Source: Pseudomonas sivasensis (GTDB taxonomy: Bacteria > Pseudomonadota > Gammaproteobacteria > Pseudomonadales > Pseudomonadaceae). From it: a DNA stretch of 64,000 nucleotides. The notes under the pieces were generated by a model. That model saw only the letters and a list, made by a program, of their open reading frames with translations. It made no database searches and was not told the DNA's origin. Below, piece after piece: positions 8,767-17,917 of this stretch. The translations under genes and the position numbers were made by a program. Positions within the stretch are counted from its first letter, which is position 1. Each line of letters starts with the position of its first letter. The DNA lies in NCBI RefSeq assembly GCF_013778505.1, contig NZ_JAAOWU010000006.1:206712-270711 (forward strand), written 5' to 3'.

Positions 8767-10512
8767 ATGCCGTTACGGACTCTAGAAACCTGGCCCCACG
8801 GCGCAATCATGCTGGACGCGCAACACACGCGTTTTGCCTTGTGGGCGCCAGACGCGTTTTATGTCAGCGTTGAATTGGAAGACGGCAAATCAGTTGCCAT
8901 GCTGCCGCAGGCAGAGGGCTGGTTTGAAGTAGAAATAAAGTGCCCGGCGGGCACGCGCTACCGCTACAACATCGACGGGGAAAAAGACGTGCCCGACCCC
9001 GCATCCCGGGCCCAAGCGTGCGATGTGCACGGTTGGAGCCGGGTGGTTGACCCCCTAGCCTATAAATGGCGGCACAGCCAATGGCAAGGTCGCCCGTGGC
9101 ATGAGGCGGTGATCTACGAGCTGCATGTCGGCGCAATGGGAGGCTACGCCGGCGTGGAGAAACACCTGCCACGCCTGGCCGAGCTGGGCGTCACGGCCAT
9201 TGAGTTGATGCCCTTGGCGCAGTTCCCCGGCGAACGCAACTGGGGCTACGACGGGGTTCTACCCTACGCGCCCCATTCTTCGTACGGCACGCCTGAGCAG
9301 CTCAAGCACTTGATCGACAGCGCTCACGAGCACGGCCTGGCCGTGATCCTCGACGTGGTCTACAACCACTTCGGTCCTGACGGCAACTACTTGGGTCAAT
9401 ACGCCCAAGGCTTCTTTCGCGAAGACGTGCACACCCCCTGGGGCGCGGGGATCGATTTCGAGCGCCGCGAGGTGCGCCACTTTTTCCTCGACAACGCACT
9501 GATGTGGCTGATGGAGTACCGCTTCGACGGCCTGCGCCTGGATGCCGTGCACGCCATCGACAATCCCGGTTTCCTGCAACAACTGGCACAGCGTGTGCGC
9601 CAGCAGGTCGACACCGGTCGCCACGTTTGGCTGGTGCTGGAGAACGAATTCAACCAGGCCAGCCTGCTGGAGCATGATTTCGATGCACAGTGGAATGACG
9701 ACGGCCATAACGCGCTGCACGTGCTGCTCACCGGTGAAACCGACGCCTATTACAGCGACTTCGCCGCAGACACAACAGCCAAGCTGGCGCGCTGCCTGGG
9801 CGAAGGGTTCATCTACCAAGGCGAGACCACACGCCATGGCCACACCCGTGGCGAACCCAGCGCGCACCTTCCACCCAGTGCCTTTGTGCTGTTTTTGCAG
9901 AACCACGACCAGATCGGCAACCGCGCCTTGGGCGAACGCCTGCATCAACTGTGCTCGCCTCAGGCACTCAAGGCCGCGACCACGTTGCTGCTGCTGTCGC
10001 CGATGATCCCGCTGATGTTCATGGGCGATGAAGTCAACGCCAAAGAGCCCTTCCTATTTTTCACCGACCACCACGGCGAACTGGCCGAAGCGGTACGTGA
10101 AGGCCGGCGCAACGAGTTTGCCGACTTCGCCGCGTTCCAGGATCCCGAGCGACGCGAACGCATCCCTGACCCCAACGCCCTGCCTACCTTCCAGCAATCA
10201 AACCCGACATTTACCGACAGCGAACAGGCGCAGTTCTACCGCCAACTGCTGAGCCTGCGCCATCGCCACCTCGTGCCGCACCTGCCCGGCAGTGTGGCGC
10301 TGGGCGCGCAAGTGCTGGCGGACGGCGCTGTAACAGCCCGCTGGCGATTGGGCAATGGCAGCCTGTTGCAGATCGACCTGAACCTCAGTGCCACGCCCGT
10401 GAATCATCCGGCGCCGGAGCACCTACTTTTTGCCACGCCTGCTGAGCAAGGCGCGCAACTGCCGCCGTACAGCGCGCGCGTCAGCCTTTCCCCTGTTGGA
10501 GAACACCCTTGA
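8767..10512 (+). CDS. treZ: Malto-oligosyltrehalose trehalohydrolase
   Basis: A GH13 enzyme that releases free trehalose from maltooligosyl-trehalose made by TreY. An N-terminal CBM48-like domain (about 1-95) precedes the barrel. Conserved regions are DVVYNHFGPDGNY, the nucleophile Asp in LRLDAVHAI, the acid/base Glu in LVLENEFN and the transition-state Asp in QNHDQIGNR. Its 581 residues are normal for the family. GGGAGG 8-13 bases before the ATG supports the start. The stop codon overlaps the TTG start of malQ, so the two are translationally coupled. Confidence 0.95.
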   Translation: MPLRTLETWPHGAIMLDAQHTRFALWAPDAFYVSVELEDGKSVAMLPQAEGWFEVEIKCPAGTRYRYNIDGEKDVPDPASRAQACDVHGWSRVVDPLAYKWRHSQWQGRPWHEAVIYELHVGAMGGYAGVEKHLPRLAELGVTAIELMPLAQFPGERNWGYDGVLPYAPHSSYGTPEQLKHLIDSAHEHGLAVILDVVYNHFGPDGNYLGQYAQGFFREDVHTPWGAGIDFERREVRHFFLDNALMWLMEYRFDGLRLDAVHAIDNPGFLQQLAQRVRQQVDTGRHVWLVLENEFNQASLLEHDFDAQWNDDGHNALHVLLTGETDAYYSDFAADTTAKLARCLGEGFIYQGETTRHGHTRGEPSAHLPPSAFVLFLQNHDQIGNRALGERLHQLCSPQALKAATTLLLLSPMIPLMFMGDEVNAKEPFLFFTDHHGELAEAVREGRRNEFADFAAFQDPERRERIPDPNALPTFQQSNPTFTDSEQAQFYRQLLSLRHRHLVPHLPGSVALGAQVLADGAVTARWRLGNGSLLQIDLNLSATPVNHPAPEHLLFATPAEQGAQLPPYSARVSLSPVGEHP

Positions 10513-12593
10513 GTGAAGCGAACCTGGAAATCCTCGCCAGCCGCGCAGGCCTGGCCGTCGATTGGATCGACGCCAACGGCCGCCCGCAACGCGTGACACC
10601 CGATGCCCTGCGCGCTGTCCTCAAAGGCCTCGGTCATCCGGCCGACAGCGACGCAGAGATCAATACCAGCCTGCTGGAACTGGAGCGGGCGCAACAAGAC
10701 AAACACCTGCCGCCCTTGATGACGGTCGACAGCGGCGACGGCCTTGACTTGGCGCACTACTTCGAACCCGACACCCTGTGCCGTGTCAGCCTGGAAGACG
10801 GCGAAACCCTGGACCTGCGCCTGGACGGCGCCGCCGTGCTGCCGGGCATCATCGCCCTGGGCTACCACCAGGTGCACATTAACGACCAGACCTTCACGCT
10901 GGCCGTCGCCCCCACTCACTGCTACAGCGTCGCCGACTCGGTCGACAGCCAGCCCGCCCGCGCCTGGGGCCTGAGTGCGCAGCTGTACTCGCTGCGCCGT
11001 CTGGGCGATGGTGGCTTCGGCGACACCCTGGCCCTGGAACACCTGGCCCGTTCTGCCGCCGAGCGCGGCGCCGATGCCCTGGCAATCAGCCCGATGCACG
11101 CGATGTTCAGCGCCGACACAGGGCGCTACAGCCCCTATTCGCCGTCCAGCCGTTTGTTCCTCAACAGCTTGTATGCCTCGCCCGGCTGCATCCTTGGCGA
11201 ACGTGAAGTGCGCAACGCCATCGACGCCCTTGGTCTGGAGGATGAGCTGCACGCACTGGAGCAACACACCCTGATCGACTGGCCCGCCGCCGCCAAGGCC
11301 AAGCAACGCCTGTTGCGCGCGCTGTACGAAGACTTCCGCCACGGCCAGCATCCGCAACATGCCGATTTCCTGAGTTTCCGCCAGGCCGGCGGTGAAGCCC
11401 TGGAAAATCACTGTCGCTTTGAAGCGGTGCAAGCTGTGCGCGCGGCTGCCGGCGAAGCGCTCGACTGGCGCCACTGGCCGCAGGAGTGGCGTACCCCGCA
11501 GAGCCCGGCGCTGGCGAAGTTTGCCGAGGACAACCGAGAAGAGATCGGCTACTTCGCCTTCACCCAATGGCTGATCGCCCGCTGCCTTGAGCGCGCGCAA
11601 CAAGCCGCCAAGGGCAGTGGCATGGGCGTTGGCTTGATCGCCGACCTGGCGGTGGGAGCTGACGGCGGTGGCAGCCAGGCCTGGAGCCGCCAGGATGAAC
11701 TGCTGGCCAACCTGACCGTGGGCGCGCCGCCGGACATCCTCAACCGTGCGGGCCAGGGCTGGGGCATTTCCGCGTTCTCGCCGGAAGGCCTCCAGCGCAA
11801 TGGGTTCCGCGCATTTATCGAGATGCTGCGCGCCAACTTCGCCCATGCCGGTGGTTTACGCATCGACCATGTGATGGGCCTGCAACGCCTGTGGGTCATC
11901 CCCATGGACGCATCCCCTCGCGAAGGCGCTTACCTGTATTACCCGGTGGACGACCTGTTGCGTCTGTTGGCGCTGGAATCTCACCGCCATCAAGCCATCG
12001 TCCTCGGTGAAGACCTCGGCACTGTGCCCGACGGCCTGCGCGAAAAACTCAGCAGCCGCTCTATCCTGGGGATGCGTGTGCTGCTCTTCGAGCAAGGCCA
12101 CGATGGTCAGTTCACGCCGATTCTCGACTGGCCGAACAACGCCCTGGCCACTACCAGCACCCACGATTTGCCCACGCTCAATGGTTGGTGGCACAGCCGC
12201 GACATCGATTGGAACATCCAACTCGGCCTGATCGATGCGCCCACCGTGGAGCAATGGAGCGAACACCGCCTGCGCGAACGCCAGGCCCTGCGCCAGGCCT
12301 TGAGCCAGGACCCGCAGAACTTCGTTGACGAGATCCGTAACGAAACCGACCACATGATCGACGCCAGCGTGCGCTACCTCGGCCATACCCGTGCGCCGTT
12401 GGTGCTGTTGCCACTGGAAGACGCCCTGGGCGTCGAAGAACAAGCCAACCTGCCCGGCACCACCGATACCCATCCCAATTGGCGCCGACGCCTGGCGGGT
12501 GAGGCTTCAAGTTTGCTGGACAATGCCGGAGCCGCGCGCCGCCTTGAACTATTGGCCGTCGCGCGCAACCAGGCCTATGAGCGTGACCGATGA
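10509..12593 (+). CDS. malQ: 4-alpha-glucanotransferase (amylomaltase)
   Basis: A GH77 enzyme that disproportionates maltodextrins, lengthening short chains so they can be used by TreY or recycled. The 694 residues include a roughly 150-residue N-terminal extension, usual for proteobacterial MalQ, before the barrel. Key elements are LRIDHVMGLQRLWVIP (nucleophile Asp), VLGEDLGTVP (acid/base Glu) and TSTHDLPTLNGWW. Translation appears to start at a TTG overlapping the treZ stop (TTGA), with GGAG about 8 bases upstream; no better in-frame ATG precedes the conserved N-terminus. Its end overlaps treY by ATGA. Confidence 0.95.
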   Translation: MSEANLEILASRAGLAVDWIDANGRPQRVTPDALRAVLKGLGHPADSDAEINTSLLELERAQQDKHLPPLMTVDSGDGLDLAHYFEPDTLCRVSLEDGETLDLRLDGAAVLPGIIALGYHQVHINDQTFTLAVAPTHCYSVADSVDSQPARAWGLSAQLYSLRRLGDGGFGDTLALEHLARSAAERGADALAISPMHAMFSADTGRYSPYSPSSRLFLNSLYASPGCILGEREVRNAIDALGLEDELHALEQHTLIDWPAAAKAKQRLLRALYEDFRHGQHPQHADFLSFRQAGGEALENHCRFEAVQAVRAAAGEALDWRHWPQEWRTPQSPALAKFAEDNREEIGYFAFTQWLIARCLERAQQAAKGSGMGVGLIADLAVGADGGGSQAWSRQDELLANLTVGAPPDILNRAGQGWGISAFSPEGLQRNGFRAFIEMLRANFAHAGGLRIDHVMGLQRLWVIPMDASPREGAYLYYPVDDLLRLLALESHRHQAIVLGEDLGTVPDGLREKLSSRSILGMRVLLFEQGHDGQFTPILDWPNNALATTSTHDLPTLNGWWHSRDIDWNIQLGLIDAPTVEQWSEHRLRERQALRQALSQDPQNFVDEIRNETDHMIDASVRYLGHTRAPLVLLPLEDALGVEEQANLPGTTDTHPNWRRRLAGEASSLLDNAGAARRLELLAVARNQAYERDR

Positions 12594-15340
12594 AGACACT
12601 GCCCCTGCGCGCCACCCAGCGCCTTCAATTTCATAAAGGCTTTACGTTGGACGATGCGGTGCCGCTGGTGCCGTATTTTGCCGAGTTAGGCATCAGCCAT
12701 CTTTACGCTTCGCCCCTGCTAAGCGCCCGCGCCGGGTCCATGCACGGCTACGACGTGGTCGACCCGACCCGCGTCAATCCGGAACTGGGCGGTGAACCCG
12801 CCTTGCGCCGCCTGGTCGCCGCCCTGCGTGAACACGACATGGGGCTGATCCTCGATATCGTCTCCAACCATATGGCCGTTGGCGGTGCCGATAACCCGTG
12901 GTGGCTGGACCTGCTGGAGTGGGGCCGCCTGAGCCCGTACAGCGAGTTCTTCGACATCCAGTGGCACTCGCCCGACCCGCTGCTCAAGGGTCAACTGTTG
13001 ATGCCGTTTCTGGGCAGCGACTACGGCGAAGCGTTACAGACCGGCACCCTGACATTGCATTTCGATGCGGTCCACGGCGCATTTTATGTCGAGCATTACG
13101 AGCATCGCTTCCCGATCTGCCCACGGGATTACGCGTTGATCCTGGGCAGCGATGAAACGCTCAAACCCCTGGCTGACCGTTTCGCCGCCCTCGCCTATCA
13201 GGACGACACCTACGCCGAAGCCGCCTGGCTCAAGCAGGCACTGGCCGAGCGGGCGACTGAGGTCCTGGCGGCTATCGAAGACCGCTTGACCCAGTTCGAT
13301 GGGCGCCAACCCGAGGGTTTCAACCGCCTGCATCAGTTGCTCGAACAACAGGCCTACCGTCTGGCGAGTTGGCGCACGGCGGCAGACGATATCAACTGGC
13401 GGCGCTTCTTCGACGTCAATGAGCTGGGTGGCCTGCGCGTAGAACGCACGGCGGTGTTCGAGGCCACCCACGGCAAGATTTTCGAACTGATCAGCGAAGG
13501 TTTGGTGGATGGGTTACGTATCGACCATATCGACGGCCTGGCCGACCCGCGGGGTTATTGCCGCAAGCTGCGTCGCCGAGTGGACGCCCTGGCACCTGGG
13601 CGGCACTTGCCGATCTTTGTCGAGAAGATCCTCGGTGAAGGCGAAACCCTGCGTGAGGATTGGTGTGTGGACGGCACCACCGGTTATGAATTCATGGACC
13701 AACTGTCCTTGCTGCAACACCAGCCGGACGGCTTTGCACCGCTGGCCGAGCTGTGGACACGCCATACCGAACGGCCCTCAGCGTTTATCGAAGAAGCCCG
13801 TCTGGCCCGCCAGCAGATCCTCAACGGCTCGTTGGGCGGGGACTTTGAAAGCGTCGCCCAAGCGCTCCTGCAAGTGGCCCGCGACGATGTGATGACCCGC
13901 GACCTGACCCTGGGTGCGATTCGCCGCGCCCTGCAGGAACTGATCGTGCACTTCCCGGTGTACCGCACTTACATCAGCGCCTTGGGCCGCAGCGCCGCCG
14001 ACGACGCGGTGTTCCAGCAGGCCATGGACGGTGCCCGCACCACCTTGAGCGAGGGCGACTGGCCGGTGCTGGATCACCTCGAAAAATCCCTCGGCGGCCA
14101 GCCTTGGCGCCAACGTCCGGTGGGCCGTGAGCGCAAGATCCTCAAGCATGCCTGCGTACGCTTCCAGCAACTGACCTCGCCCGCGGCCGCCAAAGCCGTG
14201 GAAGACACCGCGTTCTATCGCTCAGCGGTGCTGCTGTCGCGTAATGATGTGGGCTTCAGTACTGAGCAGTTCAGCGCACCGTTGACCGAATTCCATTCGA
14301 TCAACCAACAGCGCTTGGAAGCCTTCCCGGATAACCTGCTGGCCACCGCCACCCACGACCACAAACGCGGCGAAGACACCCGCGCTCGACTGGCAGTGCT
14401 CAGCGAGTGCGCCGACTGGTACGTGGAACAGGTTGAGCAGTGGCGCACCCTGGCAGCACCGTTACGCAGCGATGCCGACACGCCGTCGGCCGGTGATGAG
14501 CTGATCCTCTACCAAGTGCTGCTGGGCAGTTGGCCGCTGGACCAGGGTGATGACTTCGACGGCTATCAACAACGCCTCTGGCAGTGGCAACAAAAGGCCC
14601 TGCGCGAAGCCAAATTGAACAGCAGTTGGAGTGCGCCCAACGACGCCTACGAACAAGGCGTGGAAGCGTTTCTGTCGCGTCTATTGCTCAGTGAAGAAGG
14701 TCGCACGTTGCGCACCGCAATTGCGGCGGCTGCCCAGGCGATTGCCCCGGCCGGGGCGCTCAACGGGCTGGCGCAATCCTTGCTTCGCATGACTGTGCCG
14801 GGTGTACCAGACCTGTACCAGGGCGCGGAGTTCTGGGACTTCAGCCTGGTGGATCCGGACAACCGTCGTCCGGTGGATTTCAGTGCACGACAACGGGCAC
14901 TCGAGACCCCAACGGACATCGGCGAACTGTTGTTCAACTGGCGTGACGGGCGCATCAAACAGGCGGTGATTGCCCAGGTGCTGGCCTTGCGCAAGGCCCA
15001 GCCTGAGCTGTTTCGCAACGGTACCTACACACCGCTGGAAGTGGTCGGCCAGCATGCCGAGCGGGTGGTCGCATTCTGTCGCGAACACCAGGGCAAACGC
15101 CTGCTGGTAGTGGTTCCACGCTGGTCACATCACTTGCTGGAGAACGGTGTGTATCCCCAGATCAATGCGCAGGTTTGGGGCGATACGCTGCTGAAATTAC
15201 CGTTCGCCGCACCAACTCAAAACTGGAAGGGACTTTTTCATACAGGCGCAGTCACACCAGACAAGGAGCTGTTGATCAGCACTGCCCTGGGGGATTTCCC
15301 GGTCAATGTCTTTATCAATCCTGATGATCAAGAAAGCTGA
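12590..15340 (+). CDS. treY: Malto-oligosyltrehalose synthase
   Basis: A GH13 intramolecular transglucosidase that isomerises the reducing-end alpha-1,4 bond of an alpha-glucan to the alpha,alpha-1,1 bond of trehalose. The 916-residue protein opens with TQRLQFHKGFTLDDA and YDVVDPTRVNPELGG. The nucleophile Asp is in LRIDHIDGLADPRGY, the acid/base Glu in PIFVEKILGEGE, and the third acidic residue in TATHDHKRGEDTRAR. The ATG overlaps the malQ stop by four bases. Together with treZ it forms the two-step glucan-to-trehalose route used under osmotic and desiccation stress. Confidence 0.96.
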   Translation: MKTLPLRATQRLQFHKGFTLDDAVPLVPYFAELGISHLYASPLLSARAGSMHGYDVVDPTRVNPELGGEPALRRLVAALREHDMGLILDIVSNHMAVGGADNPWWLDLLEWGRLSPYSEFFDIQWHSPDPLLKGQLLMPFLGSDYGEALQTGTLTLHFDAVHGAFYVEHYEHRFPICPRDYALILGSDETLKPLADRFAALAYQDDTYAEAAWLKQALAERATEVLAAIEDRLTQFDGRQPEGFNRLHQLLEQQAYRLASWRTAADDINWRRFFDVNELGGLRVERTAVFEATHGKIFELISEGLVDGLRIDHIDGLADPRGYCRKLRRRVDALAPGRHLPIFVEKILGEGETLREDWCVDGTTGYEFMDQLSLLQHQPDGFAPLAELWTRHTERPSAFIEEARLARQQILNGSLGGDFESVAQALLQVARDDVMTRDLTLGAIRRALQELIVHFPVYRTYISALGRSAADDAVFQQAMDGARTTLSEGDWPVLDHLEKSLGGQPWRQRPVGRERKILKHACVRFQQLTSPAAAKAVEDTAFYRSAVLLSRNDVGFSTEQFSAPLTEFHSINQQRLEAFPDNLLATATHDHKRGEDTRARLAVLSECADWYVEQVEQWRTLAAPLRSDADTPSAGDELILYQVLLGSWPLDQGDDFDGYQQRLWQWQQKALREAKLNSSWSAPNDAYEQGVEAFLSRLLLSEEGRTLRTAIAAAAQAIAPAGALNGLAQSLLRMTVPGVPDLYQGAEFWDFSLVDPDNRRPVDFSARQRALETPTDIGELLFNWRDGRIKQAVIAQVLALRKAQPELFRNGTYTPLEVVGQHAERVVAFCREHQGKRLLVVVPRWSHHLLENGVYPQINAQVWGDTLLKLPFAAPTQNWKGLFHTGAVTPDKELLISTALGDFPVNVFINPDDQES

Positions 15341-15364
15341 AAATTTTCTGTGAGGAGCATTGTG

Positions 15365-15634
15365 ATGAGTACTGAAGACAAACGCATACGCGAACTGGCG
15401 CATCAGATCTGGGAGTCTGAAGGTAAGCCCCATGGTGAAGATGCGCGCCACTGGGAGATGGCGCGCAAGCTGGCCGAAGCCGAAGCGCTGACGCCGAGTA
15501 AACCCAAGGCTGGCGCCAAGCCGAAGGCCGCGCCCAAGCCGCCCGCCAAAGCCAAACCGCCGGCTCCGGTTGCCAGCAAGCCGACACCTCCTGCGGCGAA
15601 AAAGCCCTCGGCTCCGAAAAAGCCAAAGCCTTAA
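15365..15634 (+). CDS. DUF2934 protein with Lys/Pro/Ala-rich tail
   Basis: An 89-residue protein. Residues 1-38 form the DUF2934 motif (RIRELAHQIWESEGKPHG…HWEMARKL), found in small proteins of many proteobacteria, often beside trehalose/glycogen genes. Residues from about 45 onward are a low-complexity, strongly basic run of Pro, Ala and Lys (KAGAKPKAAPKPPAKAK-type). Such a tail could bind nucleic acid or a polyanion, but that is inference. The start is the ATG at 15365, preceded by GAGGAG, rather than the in-frame codon at 15350. It lies 24 bases after treY and just before a strong terminator, so it is the last gene of the glgA-treY transcript. Confidence 0.85.
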   Translation: MSTEDKRIRELAHQIWESEGKPHGEDARHWEMARKLAEAEALTPSKPKAGAKPKAAPKPPAKAKPPAPVASKPTPPAAKKPSAPKKPKP

Positions 15635-15641
15635 TCCTATC

Positions 15642-15672
15642 AACCGCCTGCCGACGCGTTCGGCAGGCGGTT
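15642..15672 (+). terminator. Terminator of the glgA-treY-DUF2934 unit
   Basis: A perfect stem ACCGCCTGCCG/CGGCAGGCGGT begins 8 bases after the DUF2934 stop codon. It is followed by only a short T-containing stretch. It separates the first transcription unit from glgX. Confidence 0.7.
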
Positions 15673-15756
15673 ACTTCATCACACTGATTGTGAGCTGAAC
15701 GTTCGTCAGCCTGGCGGCGTTCGGCCTGAAAAAAGACCCTTGCAGGAGCAACTTGA

Positions 15757-17916
15757 ATGAGCAAACCCGACAAAAACCAAGCGACGCAGGAACATGAACC
15801 GTCGCGGATTCGCGAAGGTTTGCCCTTCCCGCTCGGTGCCACCTGGGACGGCCTGGGTGTCAACTTTGCGCTGTTTTCGGCCAACGCCACCAAGGTGGAA
15901 CTGTGCCTGTTCGACGACGCCGGCGAAGTAGAGCTGGAGCGCATCGAGCTGCCGGAATACACCGACGAAATCTTCCACGGTTACTTGCCCGATGCCCATC
16001 CAGGACTGATTTACGGTTATCGGGTATACGGCGCCTACGATCCGGCCAATGGTCATCGTTTCAACCACCACAAATTGCTGATCGACCCCTACGCCAAACA
16101 GCTGGTAGGTGAGCTTAAATGGTCCGAAGCACTGTTCGGCTACACCATCGGCCATCCCGACGACGACCTCAGTTTCGACGAGCGTGACAGCGCGCCGTTC
16201 GTGCCCAAGTGCAAGGTCATCGATCCGGCACACACCTGGGGTAACGACCAGCCGGTGCGGGTGCCATGGGACCGTACGATCATTTATGAAACCCACCTGC
16301 GCGGCATCAGCATGCGTCACCCCTCGGTGGGTGAATCCGTGCGCGGCACGTGCGCCGGGTTGATGGAAGACGATGTGCTCAAGCACATTCGCCAGTTGGG
16401 TATTTCGTCGGTGGAGCTGCTGCCGGTGCACGCCTTCGTCAACGACCAGCACCTGCTGGAAAAAGGCATGACCAACTACTGGGGCTACAACAGCATCGCG
16501 TTCTTTGCCCCCGACCCGCGCTACCTGGCCAGCGGCAAGATCGCCGAGTTCAAGGAGATGGTCGCGCACCTGCACGAACAGAAGCTGGAAGTGATCCTCG
16601 ACGTGGTCTACAACCACACCGCCGAAGGCAACGAGCGCGGTCCGACCCTGTCCATGCGCGGCATCGACAATGCCTCGTACTACCGCTTGATGCCTGACGA
16701 CAAGCGCTTCTACATCAACGATTCCGGCACCGGTAACACCCTGGACTTGAGTCACCCGTGCGTGCTGCAAATGGTCACTGACTCCTTGCGGTACTGGGCC
16801 AACGAGATGCATGTCGACGGTTTCCGCTTTGACCTGGCAACGATCCTTGGCCGCTATCGCGATGGTTTCGACGAGCGCCACAGTTTCCTCGTGGCCTGCC
16901 GCCAGGACCCGGTACTGCGTCAGCTCAAACTGATCGCCGAGCCTTGGGACTGCGGCCCGGGCGGCTATCAAGTGGGCAATTTCCCACCGGGCTGGGTGGA
17001 ATGGAACGACCGTTTCCGCGATACCGTGCGCGCATTCTGGAAAGGCGACGACGGCCAGCTCGCGGACTTCGCCGGGCGCATGACCGCCTCGGGCGAGATG
17101 TTCAATCATCGCGGTCGCCGCCCGTACAGCTCGGTGAATTTCATCACCGCCCACGACGGTTTCACCCTGCATGATCTCGTGTCGTACAACGACAAGCACA
17201 ACGAAGACAACGACGAGAACAATCAGGACGGCAGCAACAACAACCTGTCCTGGAACCACGGCGTTGAAGGTCCCACCGACGACCCGGAAATCAACGCGCT
17301 GCGCCTGCGCCAGATGCGTAACTTCTTCGCCACCCTGCTGCTGGCCCAAGGCACGCCGATGATCGTCGCCGGTGACGAATTCGCCCGAACTCAGCACGGC
17401 AACAACAATGCCTATTGCCAGGACAGCGAGATCGGCTGGGTCAACTGGGAACTGGACGATGACGGCAAGTCGCTGCTCAAGTTCGTCAAACGCTTGATCA
17501 AGCTACGCTTGGCCTACCCGATCCTGCGACGTGGACGCTTCCTGGTCGGCGACTATAACGAAGACATCGGCGTGAAGGACGTAACCTGGCTCGCACCCGA
17601 CGGCAACGAAATGACCACCGAACAGTGGGAAGACAGCCACGGTCGCTGCCTCGGCATGTTGATGGACGGCCGCGCCCAGGAAACCGGGATTCGTCGCGCC
17701 GGTGCCGATGCGACCTTGTTGCTGGTGGTCAACGCGCACCACGACATGGTCAATTTCCGCCTGCCGCCAGTGCCCGAGGGTGAGTTCTGGACCTGCATGC
17801 TCGATACCAATGACACCGCAGTACGCGGTCAGGAACGCTTTGATTTTGAACATGAATACGCGGTGACCGGCCGCTCGCTGTTGTTGTTTGAACTGCAGCG
17901 CGAAGACGAGGTGTGA
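15757..17916 (+). CDS. glgX: Glycogen debranching enzyme (isoamylase type)
   Basis: A GH13 isoamylase-type enzyme that hydrolyses alpha-1,6 branches of glycogen, delivering linear maltodextrins to MalQ and TreY. The 719 residues comprise a CBM48 domain (about 15-130) and the catalytic barrel, with the nucleophile Asp in DGFRFDLATILGR, the acid/base Glu in LIAEPWDCGPGGYQ and the third Asp in ITAHDGFTLHDLVSYN. GCAGGAG precedes the ATG. The stop is separated by a single base from the next gene, so glgX heads a second polycistron with the acyl-CoA dehydrogenase, PIG-L, methyltransferase and glycosyltransferase genes. A terminator lies upstream. Confidence 0.96.
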   Translation: MSKPDKNQATQEHEPSRIREGLPFPLGATWDGLGVNFALFSANATKVELCLFDDAGEVELERIELPEYTDEIFHGYLPDAHPGLIYGYRVYGAYDPANGHRFNHHKLLIDPYAKQLVGELKWSEALFGYTIGHPDDDLSFDERDSAPFVPKCKVIDPAHTWGNDQPVRVPWDRTIIYETHLRGISMRHPSVGESVRGTCAGLMEDDVLKHIRQLGISSVELLPVHAFVNDQHLLEKGMTNYWGYNSIAFFAPDPRYLASGKIAEFKEMVAHLHEQKLEVILDVVYNHTAEGNERGPTLSMRGIDNASYYRLMPDDKRFYINDSGTGNTLDLSHPCVLQMVTDSLRYWANEMHVDGFRFDLATILGRYRDGFDERHSFLVACRQDPVLRQLKLIAEPWDCGPGGYQVGNFPPGWVEWNDRFRDTVRAFWKGDDGQLADFAGRMTASGEMFNHRGRRPYSSVNFITAHDGFTLHDLVSYNDKHNEDNDENNQDGSNNNLSWNHGVEGPTDDPEINALRLRQMRNFFATLLLAQGTPMIVAGDEFARTQHGNNNAYCQDSEIGWVNWELDDDGKSLLKFVKRLIKLRLAYPILRRGRFLVGDYNEDIGVKDVTWLAPDGNEMTTEQWEDSHGRCLGMLMDGRAQETGIRRAGADATLLLVVNAHHDMVNFRLPPVPEGEFWTCMLDTNDTAVRGQERFDFEHEYAVTGRSLLLFELQREDEV

Positions 17917-17917
17917 G

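Noticed and set aside
10404..11846. A 480-codon minus-strand frame opposite malQ and the treZ end
   Set aside because: Shadow frame; no ribosome site or domain, while the + strand genes are complete.
15706..17397. A 563-codon minus-strand frame opposite glgX
   Set aside because: Antisense shadow of a motif-complete glycogen debranching enzyme; its composition is typical of GC-rich shadow frames.
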